Assembly (NCBI GenBank): GCA_963740675.1
Contig: CAVUFS010000005.1
Coordinates: 62,001 to 126,000, forward strand
Source of the DNA: CAIKMD01 sp963740675
Lineage (GTDB): Bacteria > Pseudomonadota > Alphaproteobacteria > ATCC43930 > CGMCC-115725
Direction: 5' to 3'
Length of the DNA stretch: 64,000 nt
This document shows positions 8,324 to 15,745 of this stretch, one piece after another. The stretch's first letter is position 1; each line of letters opens with the position of its first letter. Both the position numbers and the translations under genes were made by a program. Under the pieces are notes generated by a model, which did not search any database, was not told where the DNA came from, and saw only the letters and a list, made by a program, of their open reading frames with translations.

Positions 8324-8947
8324 TCAGCGCTTCCTGGCGACAACGTGAAAGAGATGCCAGTGCTTCGTCTCGCCGCGCGGCGTAACTAAATCGGTCTCCT
8401 CGATCTCGAAAAGCTCGATCGCATAATCCGCGAAGAGTGAGCGCGCGGCCGCTTCTTCGTGGAAGGTGACAGGGTGATTATCCATGCCGCGTTCCGCCCA
8501 GCTATCGCGCGGTCCGCAAAGCTGCGCCGCAAAACGCCCGCCCGGCAGGATCGACGCATCGATCTTGCGCCAGAGCGCGGGAAACGCCGCCGGCGGACAG
8601 AACGGCAGCGCGAAGCTCGAATTGACGAGCTCGACGCGTCCCCACGTCGCTTCTTCGAATGTCTCGGCGCGCAGATCGAGCCTCGCGCCTGGCGGCAGAT
8701 CTTGGCGCGTGCGCAGCCGCTCGAGTGCCACCGGCTCCGAATCGATGCCGATCACATGCCAGCCGCGACGCAGCAACTCGATCGCATCACGACCATCGCC
8801 GCAACCGAGATCGGCGGCGGTGTCGCAAACGCCTTCCGCAGCGAAACGATCGAGCGCAGCAAGCAAGGTCGGGCGCGGCGGCCGACCTTCGGTTGCCGTG
8901 TAATACTTGACCCATCCTGAGACATGCGGTGTCGGTGAATCTGACAT
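8324..8947 (-). CDS. class I SAM-dependent methyltransferase
   Basis: A protein of 207 residues with the Rossmann methyltransferase core. Motif I is 'TAADLGCGDGRDAIELL' near residues 39-55, followed by the acidic end of strand 2 'VIGIDSEPVALERL', and 'ELVNSSFALPFCPPAAFPAL' as motif IV/V. It resembles TehB/type-11 small-molecule methyltransferases that act in the cytosol; the substrate is unknown. It converges with the small lipoprotein gene (8-base gap) and is not part of an obvious operon. Confidence 0.85.
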   Translation of the reverse strand: MSDSPTPHVSGWVKYYTATEGRPPRPTLLAALDRFAAEGVCDTAADLGCGDGRDAIELLRRGWHVIGIDSEPVALERLRTRQDLPPGARLDLRAETFEEATWGRVELVNSSFALPFCPPAAFPALWRKIDASILPGGRFAAQLCGPRDSWAERGMDNHPVTFHEEAAARSLFADYAIELFEIEETDLVTPRGETKHWHLFHVVARKR

Positions 8948-9059
8948 TGCTTTGCGTTGCGAATGAAAAACGCGCGGCTTTCCAAGGCGTCCCGCGCTTG
9001 GCGCAATGCTTGCAACTCATGGCTCGAAGCGCAAGGCGCGCTTCGTGTGGAGTGGCATC

Positions 9060-9332
9060 ATGCGAGCTGTCGTCGTTCTCCTGTTTACCTTGGCGGCGCC
9101 GATCTATTTCGGCGAGGCGTTGTTCGGCAATGGATCGGGATTCAGCTTCGGCGGCTTCTCGAATCTGAGCGACATCCGTCAGCAGCTCACGGCGAGCGAT
9201 TTCGCCCATGATGCGATCAGCAACGCGCGCGATTACGCCATGACCCATCCCGGCCTGGTCGAAGGGGTAAAGGCGCATCGCGCCGAGCTTCAGGAACTAC
9301 GCTCGCGGCTTTGCTCGGCCGTCGGGTGCTGA
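9060..9332 (+). CDS. small exported protein of unknown function
   Basis: A protein of 90 residues starting at ATG 9060, with a GGAG-type ribosome site a few bases upstream. The N-terminus is hydrophobic (VVVLLFTLAAPIYFGEAL), a signal peptide or single anchor. The rest is Gly/Ser-rich then helical (DFAHDAISNARDYAMTHP) and ends with two cysteines (RSRLCSAVGC). No recognised domain. It sits alone between the methyltransferase and a convergent unknown gene. Confidence 0.5.
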   Translation: MRAVVVLLFTLAAPIYFGEALFGNGSGFSFGGFSNLSDIRQQLTASDFAHDAISNARDYAMTHPGLVEGVKAHRAELQELRSRLCSAVGC

Positions 9333-9459
9333 TCACCGGCCAAACGATCGGCCGAATGATCGGCTGAAAACGGGGCGGGCGGTTAACGGCAAGTTTACCA
9401 AACTCCCCGAGAATCGAGGCTCGCAATCCTCGCTGTCGGGGTCAGGCGCCATGGGCGCA

Positions 9460-9936
9460 TCAATTGGTCTGCAATTTCACCAGAACGGCCTGCCGCTGCT
9501 GCTGCGTCAGTCGCGTCTCGAAAATGGCGATCTGATTGGCCTTGGCATTGGGTACGCCGAGCCCAGCCGCCTCGCCGTAGAGGAAAAAGGCCGCCATCGG
9601 ATCGGCCGGCCAGCCCACCCCGTTGAGCTTGCACCAAGCCAGGGCCTCGACCGCACGCGGCTCTTTTTGCTCGGCATGAGCTTCGAGCAGTTGCATGTCG
9701 CCCGGGGTCAGTTTTTTCACGCGGATCGCGGCGATCACGCTGTCCATCGTCGGCCCGGTATAGACCGGCGCCGGGGGTGGTGGTGGCGGCGGGAGCTTGG
9801 CCTCCGCGGAGCAAGCCGGATCGGCTTTCGTCACACACCGATAGGCGCCGTCGAGGTCATAGAACTGCGCGCGCGCCGGCGTGCCGGTTGAAACGAGAAA
9901 ACCGGCCAAGCCCAGGGAAATAAGGAACGCGCGCAT
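9460..9936 (-). CDS. exported protein with Sel1-like helical repeat character
   Basis: About 158 residues from ATG 9936 (an in-frame ATG at 9948 is also possible). The signal peptide core is 'FLISLGLAGFLVSTG' with cleavage near ARA-QF. The mature part has Cys-containing 'YRCVTKADPACSAEA', a proline run, then 'AVEALAWCKLNGVGWP' and 'AAFFLYGEAAGLGVPNAK', which match the spacing of Sel1/TPR-like helical pairs. Sel1-type periplasmic proteins usually act as protein-binding adaptors; here that is inference. Its start abuts that of the divergent lipoprotein gene at 9937, leaving almost no promoter space. Confidence 0.65.
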   Translation of the reverse strand: MRAFLISLGLAGFLVSTGTPARAQFYDLDGAYRCVTKADPACSAEAKLPPPPPPPAPVYTGPTMDSVIAAIRVKKLTPGDMQLLEAHAEQKEPRAVEALAWCKLNGVGWPADPMAAFFLYGEAAGLGVPNAKANQIAIFETRLTQQQRQAVLVKLQTN

Positions 9937-10464
9937 ATGCATCGGCACAATGATATCCCAAGTCGGTTAACGCTCAGCGCAGCCCTGGCGCTGTTGCTGG
10001 CGCTTGGGGCCTGTGCACCTTTCACCCGGCCCGACCCGCCCGGCTTTCTCGGTGCGCTGATCGACCGGGCGCCGCCAACCGTCCAGGTCGAAGCGACCGG
10101 TCCCTATGGCAATCCGCTGGCCGAGCCAACCCCGCCGCTGCTCAGCACGGACGTCGCCGACCAGGTCGTCGGTGTGCCGTTGCGTTCCATCCTGAGCACC
10201 GAGGCGCGGCTGAGCCTTGCCGATGCGAGCATGCGTGCCGCCGCGGCAACGACCGGCACAATCGTGCAATGGCAAAGCGCCGACGCATCCGGCGCAGCCA
10301 TGCCGGCCCGCGATGTCTACCGCTCGCATCGCGGCGTTATCTGCCGCGATATCCAGCAACAAGCGAAGACAACGGACGGACCCGCCCTCGTCGATCTGGT
10401 GACTCTGTGTCATTCCGATCTCGGCGACGGCCGCACCTACTGGCTGCCCGGCTCGCCGGATTGA
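9937..10464 (+). CDS. lipoprotein of unknown function
   Basis: A protein of 175 residues. The leader 'LTLSAALALLLALGAC' carries lipobox LGAC, so lipid modification and anchoring are expected. The mature protein is Pro-rich at first, then has 'TGTIVQWQSADASGAA' and 'GVICRDIQQQ...DLVTLCHS', with a possible disulphide between the two cysteines. The build recalls alphaproteobacterial RT0821/17-kDa-antigen-like surface lipoproteins, but I cannot confirm that. It starts one base from the start of the divergent gene and has no visible ribosome site, so it may be leaderless. Confidence 0.65.
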   Translation: MHRHNDIPSRLTLSAALALLLALGACAPFTRPDPPGFLGALIDRAPPTVQVEATGPYGNPLAEPTPPLLSTDVADQVVGVPLRSILSTEARLSLADASMRAAAATTGTIVQWQSADASGAAMPARDVYRSHRGVICRDIQQQAKTTDGPALVDLVTLCHSDLGDGRTYWLPGSPD

Positions 10465-10535
10465 TGCCGGATTGGTACCGGGGCCGCGACGCCAAGAGGC
10501 GTTGCGTATAATCCAAGGGCGGAATATCACCGCCC

Positions 10536-11555
10536 ATGATGAGTGAAAGCTTCTGGAGCTGGGTCATCGTGCCGCTCGCCGTCTTGGGCGCGAGCGTCTG
10601 GTTGACCGGAATCGTGCGCGACTGGCTGCGGCAACGCGCCATCCTCGATCATCCTGGCGAGCGTACCTCGCATGCGGGCGCGACACCGCGCGGCGGCGGC
10701 CTCGCGCTGGTACCGATCGTGCTCTTCGCCTGGATCATGCTGGCGCTGGCCGGTGACGCGCCGAGCGGCACCTATGCGATCGTCGGTCTCGCGGCTGCTC
10801 TCGGTCTCGTTTCGTGGTTTGACGATCTTGGCGGCCTCGCTTTCGGCTGGCGCCTTGCCGCGCATCTGATCGCCTCCGCGCTCGGCGTCTATCTGCTGGG
10901 GCCTGGGCTCGTTTTCCAAGGCTTGCTGCCGCCGCTCATGGATCACGTCATGGCGGTGCTGCTCTGGGCCTGGTTCATCAACCTCTACAATTTCATGGAC
11001 GGGATCGACGGCATCACCTGCGTCGAGACCATCGCAATCGGCATCGGCGTCGTCTTGGTCGCGCAATACGCGGGCGACGATGCGAACGCTGCCGTACCGG
11101 CACTCGCGCTGAGCGCCGGCGCGCTCGGCTTCCTGCGCTGGAACTGGCCGCGCGCCAGCATCTTTCTCGGCGATGTCGGCAGCGTGCCGCTCGGCTTCCT
11201 GACCGGCTGGCTATTGCTACTATTGGCGACGCATGGCCAATGGGCGCCGGCACTGATCCTCGCGCTCTATTATCTCGCCGACGCCACCGTCACATTGCTG
11301 CGGCGTCTCTTCCGCGGCGAGCGCATCTGGCAAGCACATCGCTCGCATTTCTATCAGCGCGCGCTTGCCGCCGATAACAACCACAGCGCCGTGCTGTGGC
11401 TCATCATCGGCGGCGATATCGCTCTCTTGCTGCTGGCGCTGCTCGCGATCCACCTGCCGCGCGTGGCGCTGACCGTCGCCGTGCTCGCCGTGACCAGTCT
11501 GCTGGCGCAACTTTCGCGCCGCGCGCGTCGCGTTACGACGCTGCCGCCCCTATAA
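10536..11555 (+). CDS. WecA/WbpL-type undecaprenyl-phosphate sugar-1-phosphate transferase
   Basis: Polytopic inner-membrane enzyme (339 residues, about ten hydrophobic segments) that moves a sugar-1-phosphate from a UDP-sugar to undecaprenyl phosphate, the first step of O-antigen or similar glycan assembly. Family motifs are all visible: 'SHAGATPRGGG' near residue 44, the Mg-binding 'FDDLGG' with D96/D97, 'NFMDGIDGI' near 152-160, 'FLGDVGS' near 211, and the HxHxYQ-type 'HRSHFYQR' near 263. It opens a tight plus-strand run (methyltransferase 10 bases on, then SDR and glycosyltransferase). The WbpL/WreU branch, using QuiNAc or FucNAc, fits the neighbours better than WecA proper. Confidence 0.9.
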   Translation: MMSESFWSWVIVPLAVLGASVWLTGIVRDWLRQRAILDHPGERTSHAGATPRGGGLALVPIVLFAWIMLALAGDAPSGTYAIVGLAAALGLVSWFDDLGGLAFGWRLAAHLIASALGVYLLGPGLVFQGLLPPLMDHVMAVLLWAWFINLYNFMDGIDGITCVETIAIGIGVVLVAQYAGDDANAAVPALALSAGALGFLRWNWPRASIFLGDVGSVPLGFLTGWLLLLLATHGQWAPALILALYYLADATVTLLRRLFRGERIWQAHRSHFYQRALAADNNHSAVLWLIIGGDIALLLLALLAIHLPRVALTVAVLAVTSLLAQLSRRARRVTTLPPL

Positions 11556-11565
11556 TACCCCGACG

Positions 11566-12378
11566 ATGCCTTTTCCCGACCTCAGTCTCAAGACGCGCCT
11601 GCACGCCATCCGCAAACTCGCGACACGCTCGCGGTCCTATCTGCTGGTGACCATCCGCCCCGACGATATGCTGAAGCCGCGCCCGGCGGAGCACGTGCTG
11701 GCGCCGTTGGAGCGACGGCTCGAAGCCGCGCGGCCAACCATCGACGCGACGCTCGCGCGGCTGACGCCGGCCATGGAGCAAGCACGCCGGACCCTGGGCC
11801 CACTCGCCGCCAATCGTTTCTTCGCTGGCGGCGATGCCGAGGCTGCCTACGCGATGATCAAGGATCTGCGCCCGAAGCGCGTGATCGAGATCGGCAGCGG
11901 TAACAGCACGCATATCATGCGGCATGCAGCGAGCGATGCCGGTCTCGATCTGCACATCACTTGTATCGATCCTGTGCCGCGACGTGAGATCGAGAGCGTC
12001 GCCGATACGATCGATCGCCGCTCGGTGCTTGAGACCGAGCCGAGCGAGATCGCCAACGCACTCGCGCCCGGCGATGTGCTGTTTATCGACGGCTCGCATT
12101 ACGTTTTCAACGGCACCGATGCGCCCTTCCTGCTGCTCGAGGTGCTGCCGCTTTTGAAGCCCGGTGTTGTCGTGCATGTGCACGACATCATGCTGCCTTA
12201 CGAATACGACGCGCTGTTTTCCGAACGGAACTACAACGAGCAATATCTGCTCGCCGGCTTGCTGCTCGGCGGCGCGGATTGGGAGCCCCTCTTGCCCGTC
12301 TATTGGCTGTCGCGCGCCGGACGCATGGCGCATGGCGCTTCGTTCTGGCTGCGCCGCCGCGCAACGGTGGCAGACTGA
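11566..12378 (+). CDS. class I SAM-dependent methyltransferase
   Basis: A protein of 270 residues. After about 95 helical residues comes the SAM-binding motif 'KRVIEIGSGNSTHIM' (near 104-118), acidic strand 2 'ITCIDPVPRREI', and 'DVLFIDGSHYVFNGTD' followed by 'VVVHVHDIMLPYEYD', a pattern of the Methyltransf_24 group in which an Asp/His set can bind a metal. It lies between the sugar-phosphate transferase and the SDR gene, so a role in methylating a glycan precursor or lipid carrier is inferred. Cytosolic. Its stop overlaps none of the preferred downstream start. Confidence 0.8.
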   Translation: MPFPDLSLKTRLHAIRKLATRSRSYLLVTIRPDDMLKPRPAEHVLAPLERRLEAARPTIDATLARLTPAMEQARRTLGPLAANRFFAGGDAEAAYAMIKDLRPKRVIEIGSGNSTHIMRHAASDAGLDLHITCIDPVPRREIESVADTIDRRSVLETEPSEIANALAPGDVLFIDGSHYVFNGTDAPFLLLEVLPLLKPGVVVHVHDIMLPYEYDALFSERNYNEQYLLAGLLLGGADWEPLLPVYWLSRAGRMAHGASFWLRRRATVAD

Positions 12379-12392
12379 GCACCACCGACCCC

Positions 12393-13268
12393 GTGGTGAT
12401 TCTCGGCGCCGGCGGTTTCGTCGGCCGAGCACTGAGCGCGCGCCTTGCTGCGCATAATGTGCTCGCGCGCACCGTCACGCGCGAAAACAGCGGGACCCTC
12501 AGTGCCAAGACGGATTGGCCGGCGCTGCTCGACGGTGCGCGGATTGTTATTCACCTGGCGACAGCTGCTTCGCCACGCCTCGATCGCGCGCGTTTCGGCA
12601 ACGAGATCGCCGCGGCGGAAGCGCTTGGCCGCGCCGCTAAACGTTGCGGCGTCGCGCGGCTCATCCTGATGAGCTCGATCCGCGCGATGGGCGAGAATAG
12701 CGGCGCGCTGCCGTTCAGCGCCGACAGCGCGCCAAACCCCAGCGACGACTATGGCCGCGCCAAGCTTGCGATCGAGGCCGCGTTGGCCGATACGCCGGGT
12801 CTCGCCATCCTGCGGCCGCCGCTGGTCTACGGCCCTGGCGTGATCGACAGCTTCAAGACACTAATGACGGCCGTCGCACGCGGCACACCGCTGCCGGTCG
12901 CGAGCATTCGCAACCGACGCGCCTTCATCTTCATGGAAAATCTGCTCGATGTGATCGAGCTATTGCTCGCCGCCGAAGCGCCTGGCGGCGTTTATCTGCT
13001 GCGCGACGATACCGAGGTCTCGACGCCGGAGCTGCTGCGCCGGATCGCGCATCACCTTGGCTGCAAGCCGCGGATGTGGCCATTCCCGCCCGATCTCTTG
13101 CGCCTCGCGCTGGGGATGCTCGGCCGCGGCGGCATGGCGGCGGCGCTGATCGGCTCACTGTCGATCGACGACAGCGCAACCCGCAGCCGCCTCAACTGGA
13201 AACCACGCATCAGCCTCGATGACGGAATCGGCGCGACCTGCCGCGCGTTTCGGGAAAACCCGGAATGA
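12393..13268 (+). CDS. NAD-dependent epimerase/4-reductase (WbpV/WreQ-like SDR)
   Basis: Extended short-chain dehydrogenase. The cofactor site 'VVILGAGGFVGRALS' (GxxGxxG) stands at the very N-terminus if GTG 12393 is the start; longer starts run through the methyltransferase end and add unlikely sequence. The catalytic elements are 'RLILMSSIRAMGE' and 'DDYGRAKLAIE' (YxxxK), then 'ILRPPLVYGPGV'. The length of about 291 residues is right for UDP-sugar 4-reductases that act on the 4-keto product of a 4,6-dehydratase, and such a dehydratase is encoded at 15746-17680. It overlaps the next glycosyltransferase by 4 bases (ATGA), indicating coupling. Confidence 0.8.
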   Translation: MVILGAGGFVGRALSARLAAHNVLARTVTRENSGTLSAKTDWPALLDGARIVIHLATAASPRLDRARFGNEIAAAEALGRAAKRCGVARLILMSSIRAMGENSGALPFSADSAPNPSDDYGRAKLAIEAALADTPGLAILRPPLVYGPGVIDSFKTLMTAVARGTPLPVASIRNRRAFIFMENLLDVIELLLAAEAPGGVYLLRDDTEVSTPELLRRIAHHLGCKPRMWPFPPDLLRLALGMLGRGGMAAALIGSLSIDDSATRSRLNWKPRISLDDGIGATCRAFRENPE

Positions 13269-14410
13269 GCGGCGGAAAGCGCAAGCTCATCTTCCTCGTC
13301 ACCGAGGATTGGTATTTCTGGTCGCATCGCTTGCCGATGGCACGCGCGGCGCAGCAAGCCGGCTTCGACGTCGCGGTCGCGACACGCGTCACCGCGCATG
13401 GCGCGCGTATCGAGGCTGCCGGATTTCGCCTGATACCGATGCGCTGGCGGCGCGAGGAGATCGGGTTATTGGCAAGCCTTGCCGCGATCGTCGAGATCTA
13501 TCGGCTCTACCGGCGCGAGCGGCCCTTCATGGTGCATCACGTCGCGCACAAAGCCGCGATCCTCGGCGGGATCGCCGCCCTGCTCGCACGCGTGCCGCGC
13601 ATTGTCAGCTTCATTGCCGGCGTCGGCTATATGGGCGCGAGCCGCAGCCGCCATGCACAGCTTGTCGGCGCCGCCGCGCGGCTGCTCTGGCCGTTTCTGC
13701 TGCTGCGCCGTCATTGCCGCGTGATCGTGCAGAACGACGACGATCGCGCCGTCGTCGCGGCACTACGGCCCGGCGTGGCCGACCGCATCGTCGTGATCCG
13801 CGGCTCCGGCGTCGATCTCGATCACTTCAAGCCGCTGCCCGAACCGCCATCGCCACCGGTGACCGCCGCCTATGTCGGCCGCATGATCGCAATCAAAGGC
13901 GTCGCGACGCTGGTCGAAGCACAACGCTTGTTGCACGAGGAAGGCGTCGAGCTGCAGCTTCTGCTCGCCGGCACGCCCGATCCCGCCAATCCAAGCTCTT
14001 TCGACGAAGCGATGCTGTGCGAGTGGAGCAAGCGGCCGGGAGTTATCTGGTACGGCCATTGCGAGGACGTTCGCGAGGTCTGGGCAACAGCGCATATCGC
14101 GGTGATTGCCTCGCAGGGCGGTGAAGGCGTGCCCAAGACACTGCTTGAAGCGGCGGCGGTTGGCCGCCCGATCGTCGCGACCGACGTTCCGGGCAATCGC
14201 GATATTGCGCGCAACGGCGTCAACGCGATCCTGGTGTTGCCCGGCGATGCACGCGCGTTCGCCGCGGCGTTGAAGACGCTCGCTGGCGATCCGGCAAAGC
14301 GCCGCGCTTACGCCGCGGCCGGGCGCGCACTGGCAGCAGAAGGATTTTCCGAGGAAGCGGTGAGCGCGGCGACAGTCGCGCTCTATCAAGCGCTGAGCGC
14401 GGCGGTCTAA
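13265..14410 (+). CDS. GT4-family glycosyltransferase
   Basis: A protein of 381 residues, GT-B fold, retaining type. The N-terminal domain is 'LIFLVTEDWYFWSHRLPMARAA', typical of GT4 enzymes of the WbpH/WbaZ or PglA kind. The C-terminal domain shows 'AAYVGRMIAIKGVATLVEAQ' and the donor-binding E(x7)E motif in 'GEGVPKTLLEAAAVGRPIV' (E287 and E295), followed by 'ATDVPGNRD'. It probably adds the second sugar to the undecaprenyl-linked residue made by the neighbouring enzymes, on the cytoplasmic face. Translation is coupled to the SDR gene; its end overlaps by 4 bases the convergent gene at 14407. Confidence 0.9.
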   Translation: MSGGKRKLIFLVTEDWYFWSHRLPMARAAQQAGFDVAVATRVTAHGARIEAAGFRLIPMRWRREEIGLLASLAAIVEIYRLYRRERPFMVHHVAHKAAILGGIAALLARVPRIVSFIAGVGYMGASRSRHAQLVGAAARLLWPFLLLRRHCRVIVQNDDDRAVVAALRPGVADRIVVIRGSGVDLDHFKPLPEPPSPPVTAAYVGRMIAIKGVATLVEAQRLLHEEGVELQLLLAGTPDPANPSSFDEAMLCEWSKRPGVIWYGHCEDVREVWATAHIAVIASQGGEGVPKTLLEAAAVGRPIVATDVPGNRDIARNGVNAILVLPGDARAFAAALKTLAGDPAKRRAYAAAGRALAAEGFSEEAVSAATVALYQALSAAV

Positions 14411-15549
14411 GCCGCCTTGGCGTGATCGGATGCTGTCGGCTCGAGAATCTTCTTGAGCAATTCCAACATCGCTTCGAGCTGCTCATAAGGCAAGCGCCGG
14501 TTGGCCGCGCCCTTGGTCCAGATATCCCAGCAATTGATCGCGTGATCGATCTTGCTGAGCGAATCGCCGAGCTGCCAATAAATCGCCTTCGCGCCACGCA
14601 GGAAGCTGATGAAGCCGCCAGGGTTGGCGCTGGCAACGAACTCGCTATAAAGCTTTTCGTATTGCTTCAGTGTGTTGTCCGCATCGATCCAATGACGACG
14701 CAGCCGCTCAACCGTGGCGCGGCGGATCGGCTCCAAAACCTGGAGCACGTCGCGCGGCACCAGATTCTTGGGCATCGCATCTTCTTTGAGCCACAGCGCG
14801 AGGGCTTCGCGTTTACGGCGGCTGTGATGATATTGGAAGGAATAGAAATTGATGCCTTTCCACGCGCCGAAGATCGCGAGCGCTTCGTCCCTGGGAAAGC
14901 GGAAGGCGAGCACCAGCGGCTCAAGCGCAGCGAGATCCTTCGCTTCCCACATCGCGTCGATGAGTTGTGCGACTTTGCTGGTTGGCGGCTTCTTGCCGCC
15001 ATAAGCGGCCGCGACCAGTGGCTCCATCTTGCCGCGGATATATTCTTGAATACCGGTGCGCTCTTCGGGCGAGACATCGAAATAGGCTTCGTTCGCGTCG
15101 ATACCTTCGAGTTCGAGCGCGTCATGCATCAGGAACCCGTCGAGCGAGGGCAGCTCGTCAAGGATGCGGAAGACCTTCATGTCGTGATCGAGCGCCGCTG
15201 AGCTGGCCTCGGTTCGCTCGACGCCGAACTGCTCGTGGAAAACCTGCAACAGGTGGGGGCTGTGGAAGAAGATCGAGCGCCCGCCTTCGTAGATTTCGTC
15301 GTGGTTGTAGGGCACGTAGATCTTGCTACCGATCGCGACCCCCTTGGGATGACGCGGATCGTCGTAGCGCAGCGCCTCTTTCACCAGCACCAGATTGTGC
15401 ATCGCGGGAGTTTTGAAGAGATAGGGGCTCTGTTCGCCATCGCGGCGCTCAAGCTTGCGGGCGACGTCATTGCAGTTGAAAACACGGGACGATCCCGCGT
15501 TCAGCATTGGCTTGAGGTAACGACTACCTGACAAGGTCCCCTCCAACAA
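14407..15549 (-). CDS. unknown cytosolic protein, possibly polysaccharide-linked
   Basis: A protein of 380 residues without signal peptide or membrane segment. Visible features are 'FKTPAMHNLVLVKEALRYDD' early on, 'GSKIYVPYNHDEIYEGGRSI', and a long helical C-terminal half rich in Lys/Glu/Leu (YEQLEAMLELLKKILEP). The sequence has many Trp/Tyr residues and low bias, so it is a genuine folded protein. I do not recognise the family. It lies opposite to and inside the polysaccharide run, overlapping the glycosyltransferase end by 4 bases, and shares a 196-base upstream gap with the divergent 4,6-dehydratase gene. Confidence 0.7.
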   Translation of the reverse strand: MLEGTLSGSRYLKPMLNAGSSRVFNCNDVARKLERRDGEQSPYLFKTPAMHNLVLVKEALRYDDPRHPKGVAIGSKIYVPYNHDEIYEGGRSIFFHSPHLLQVFHEQFGVERTEASSAALDHDMKVFRILDELPSLDGFLMHDALELEGIDANEAYFDVSPEERTGIQEYIRGKMEPLVAAAYGGKKPPTSKVAQLIDAMWEAKDLAALEPLVLAFRFPRDEALAIFGAWKGINFYSFQYHHSRRKREALALWLKEDAMPKNLVPRDVLQVLEPIRRATVERLRRHWIDADNTLKQYEKLYSEFVASANPGGFISFLRGAKAIYWQLGDSLSKIDHAINCWDIWTKGAANRRLPYEQLEAMLELLKKILEPTASDHAKAA

Positions 15550-15745
15550 AACAACAAGATGCGGGCCCGCAAAGGTTCGCCTGTCATACTTACGTTCAAT
15601 TGGTTTTCTCGACGTTAATTCGTTGTACGGTCACCCCTAAATTGCTAGTAAAACGGGTGCTCACCCGCACTCCGCGCACGGGTTTTGACGCTTGCTGCGC
15701 CGTAACGCCGCCCGTAACGTGCCTCGCGACGGTTGAGGAAGCTTA

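Noticed and set aside
9383..9397. CtrA site between 9.3 and 9.4 kb
   Set aside because: TTAA-N7-TTTA is imperfect and lies between convergent genes, not in a promoter.
12279..12392. Longer N-terminus for the SDR gene
   Set aside because: The extension is the out-of-frame end of the methyltransferase gene and puts 38 unlikely residues before the cofactor motif.
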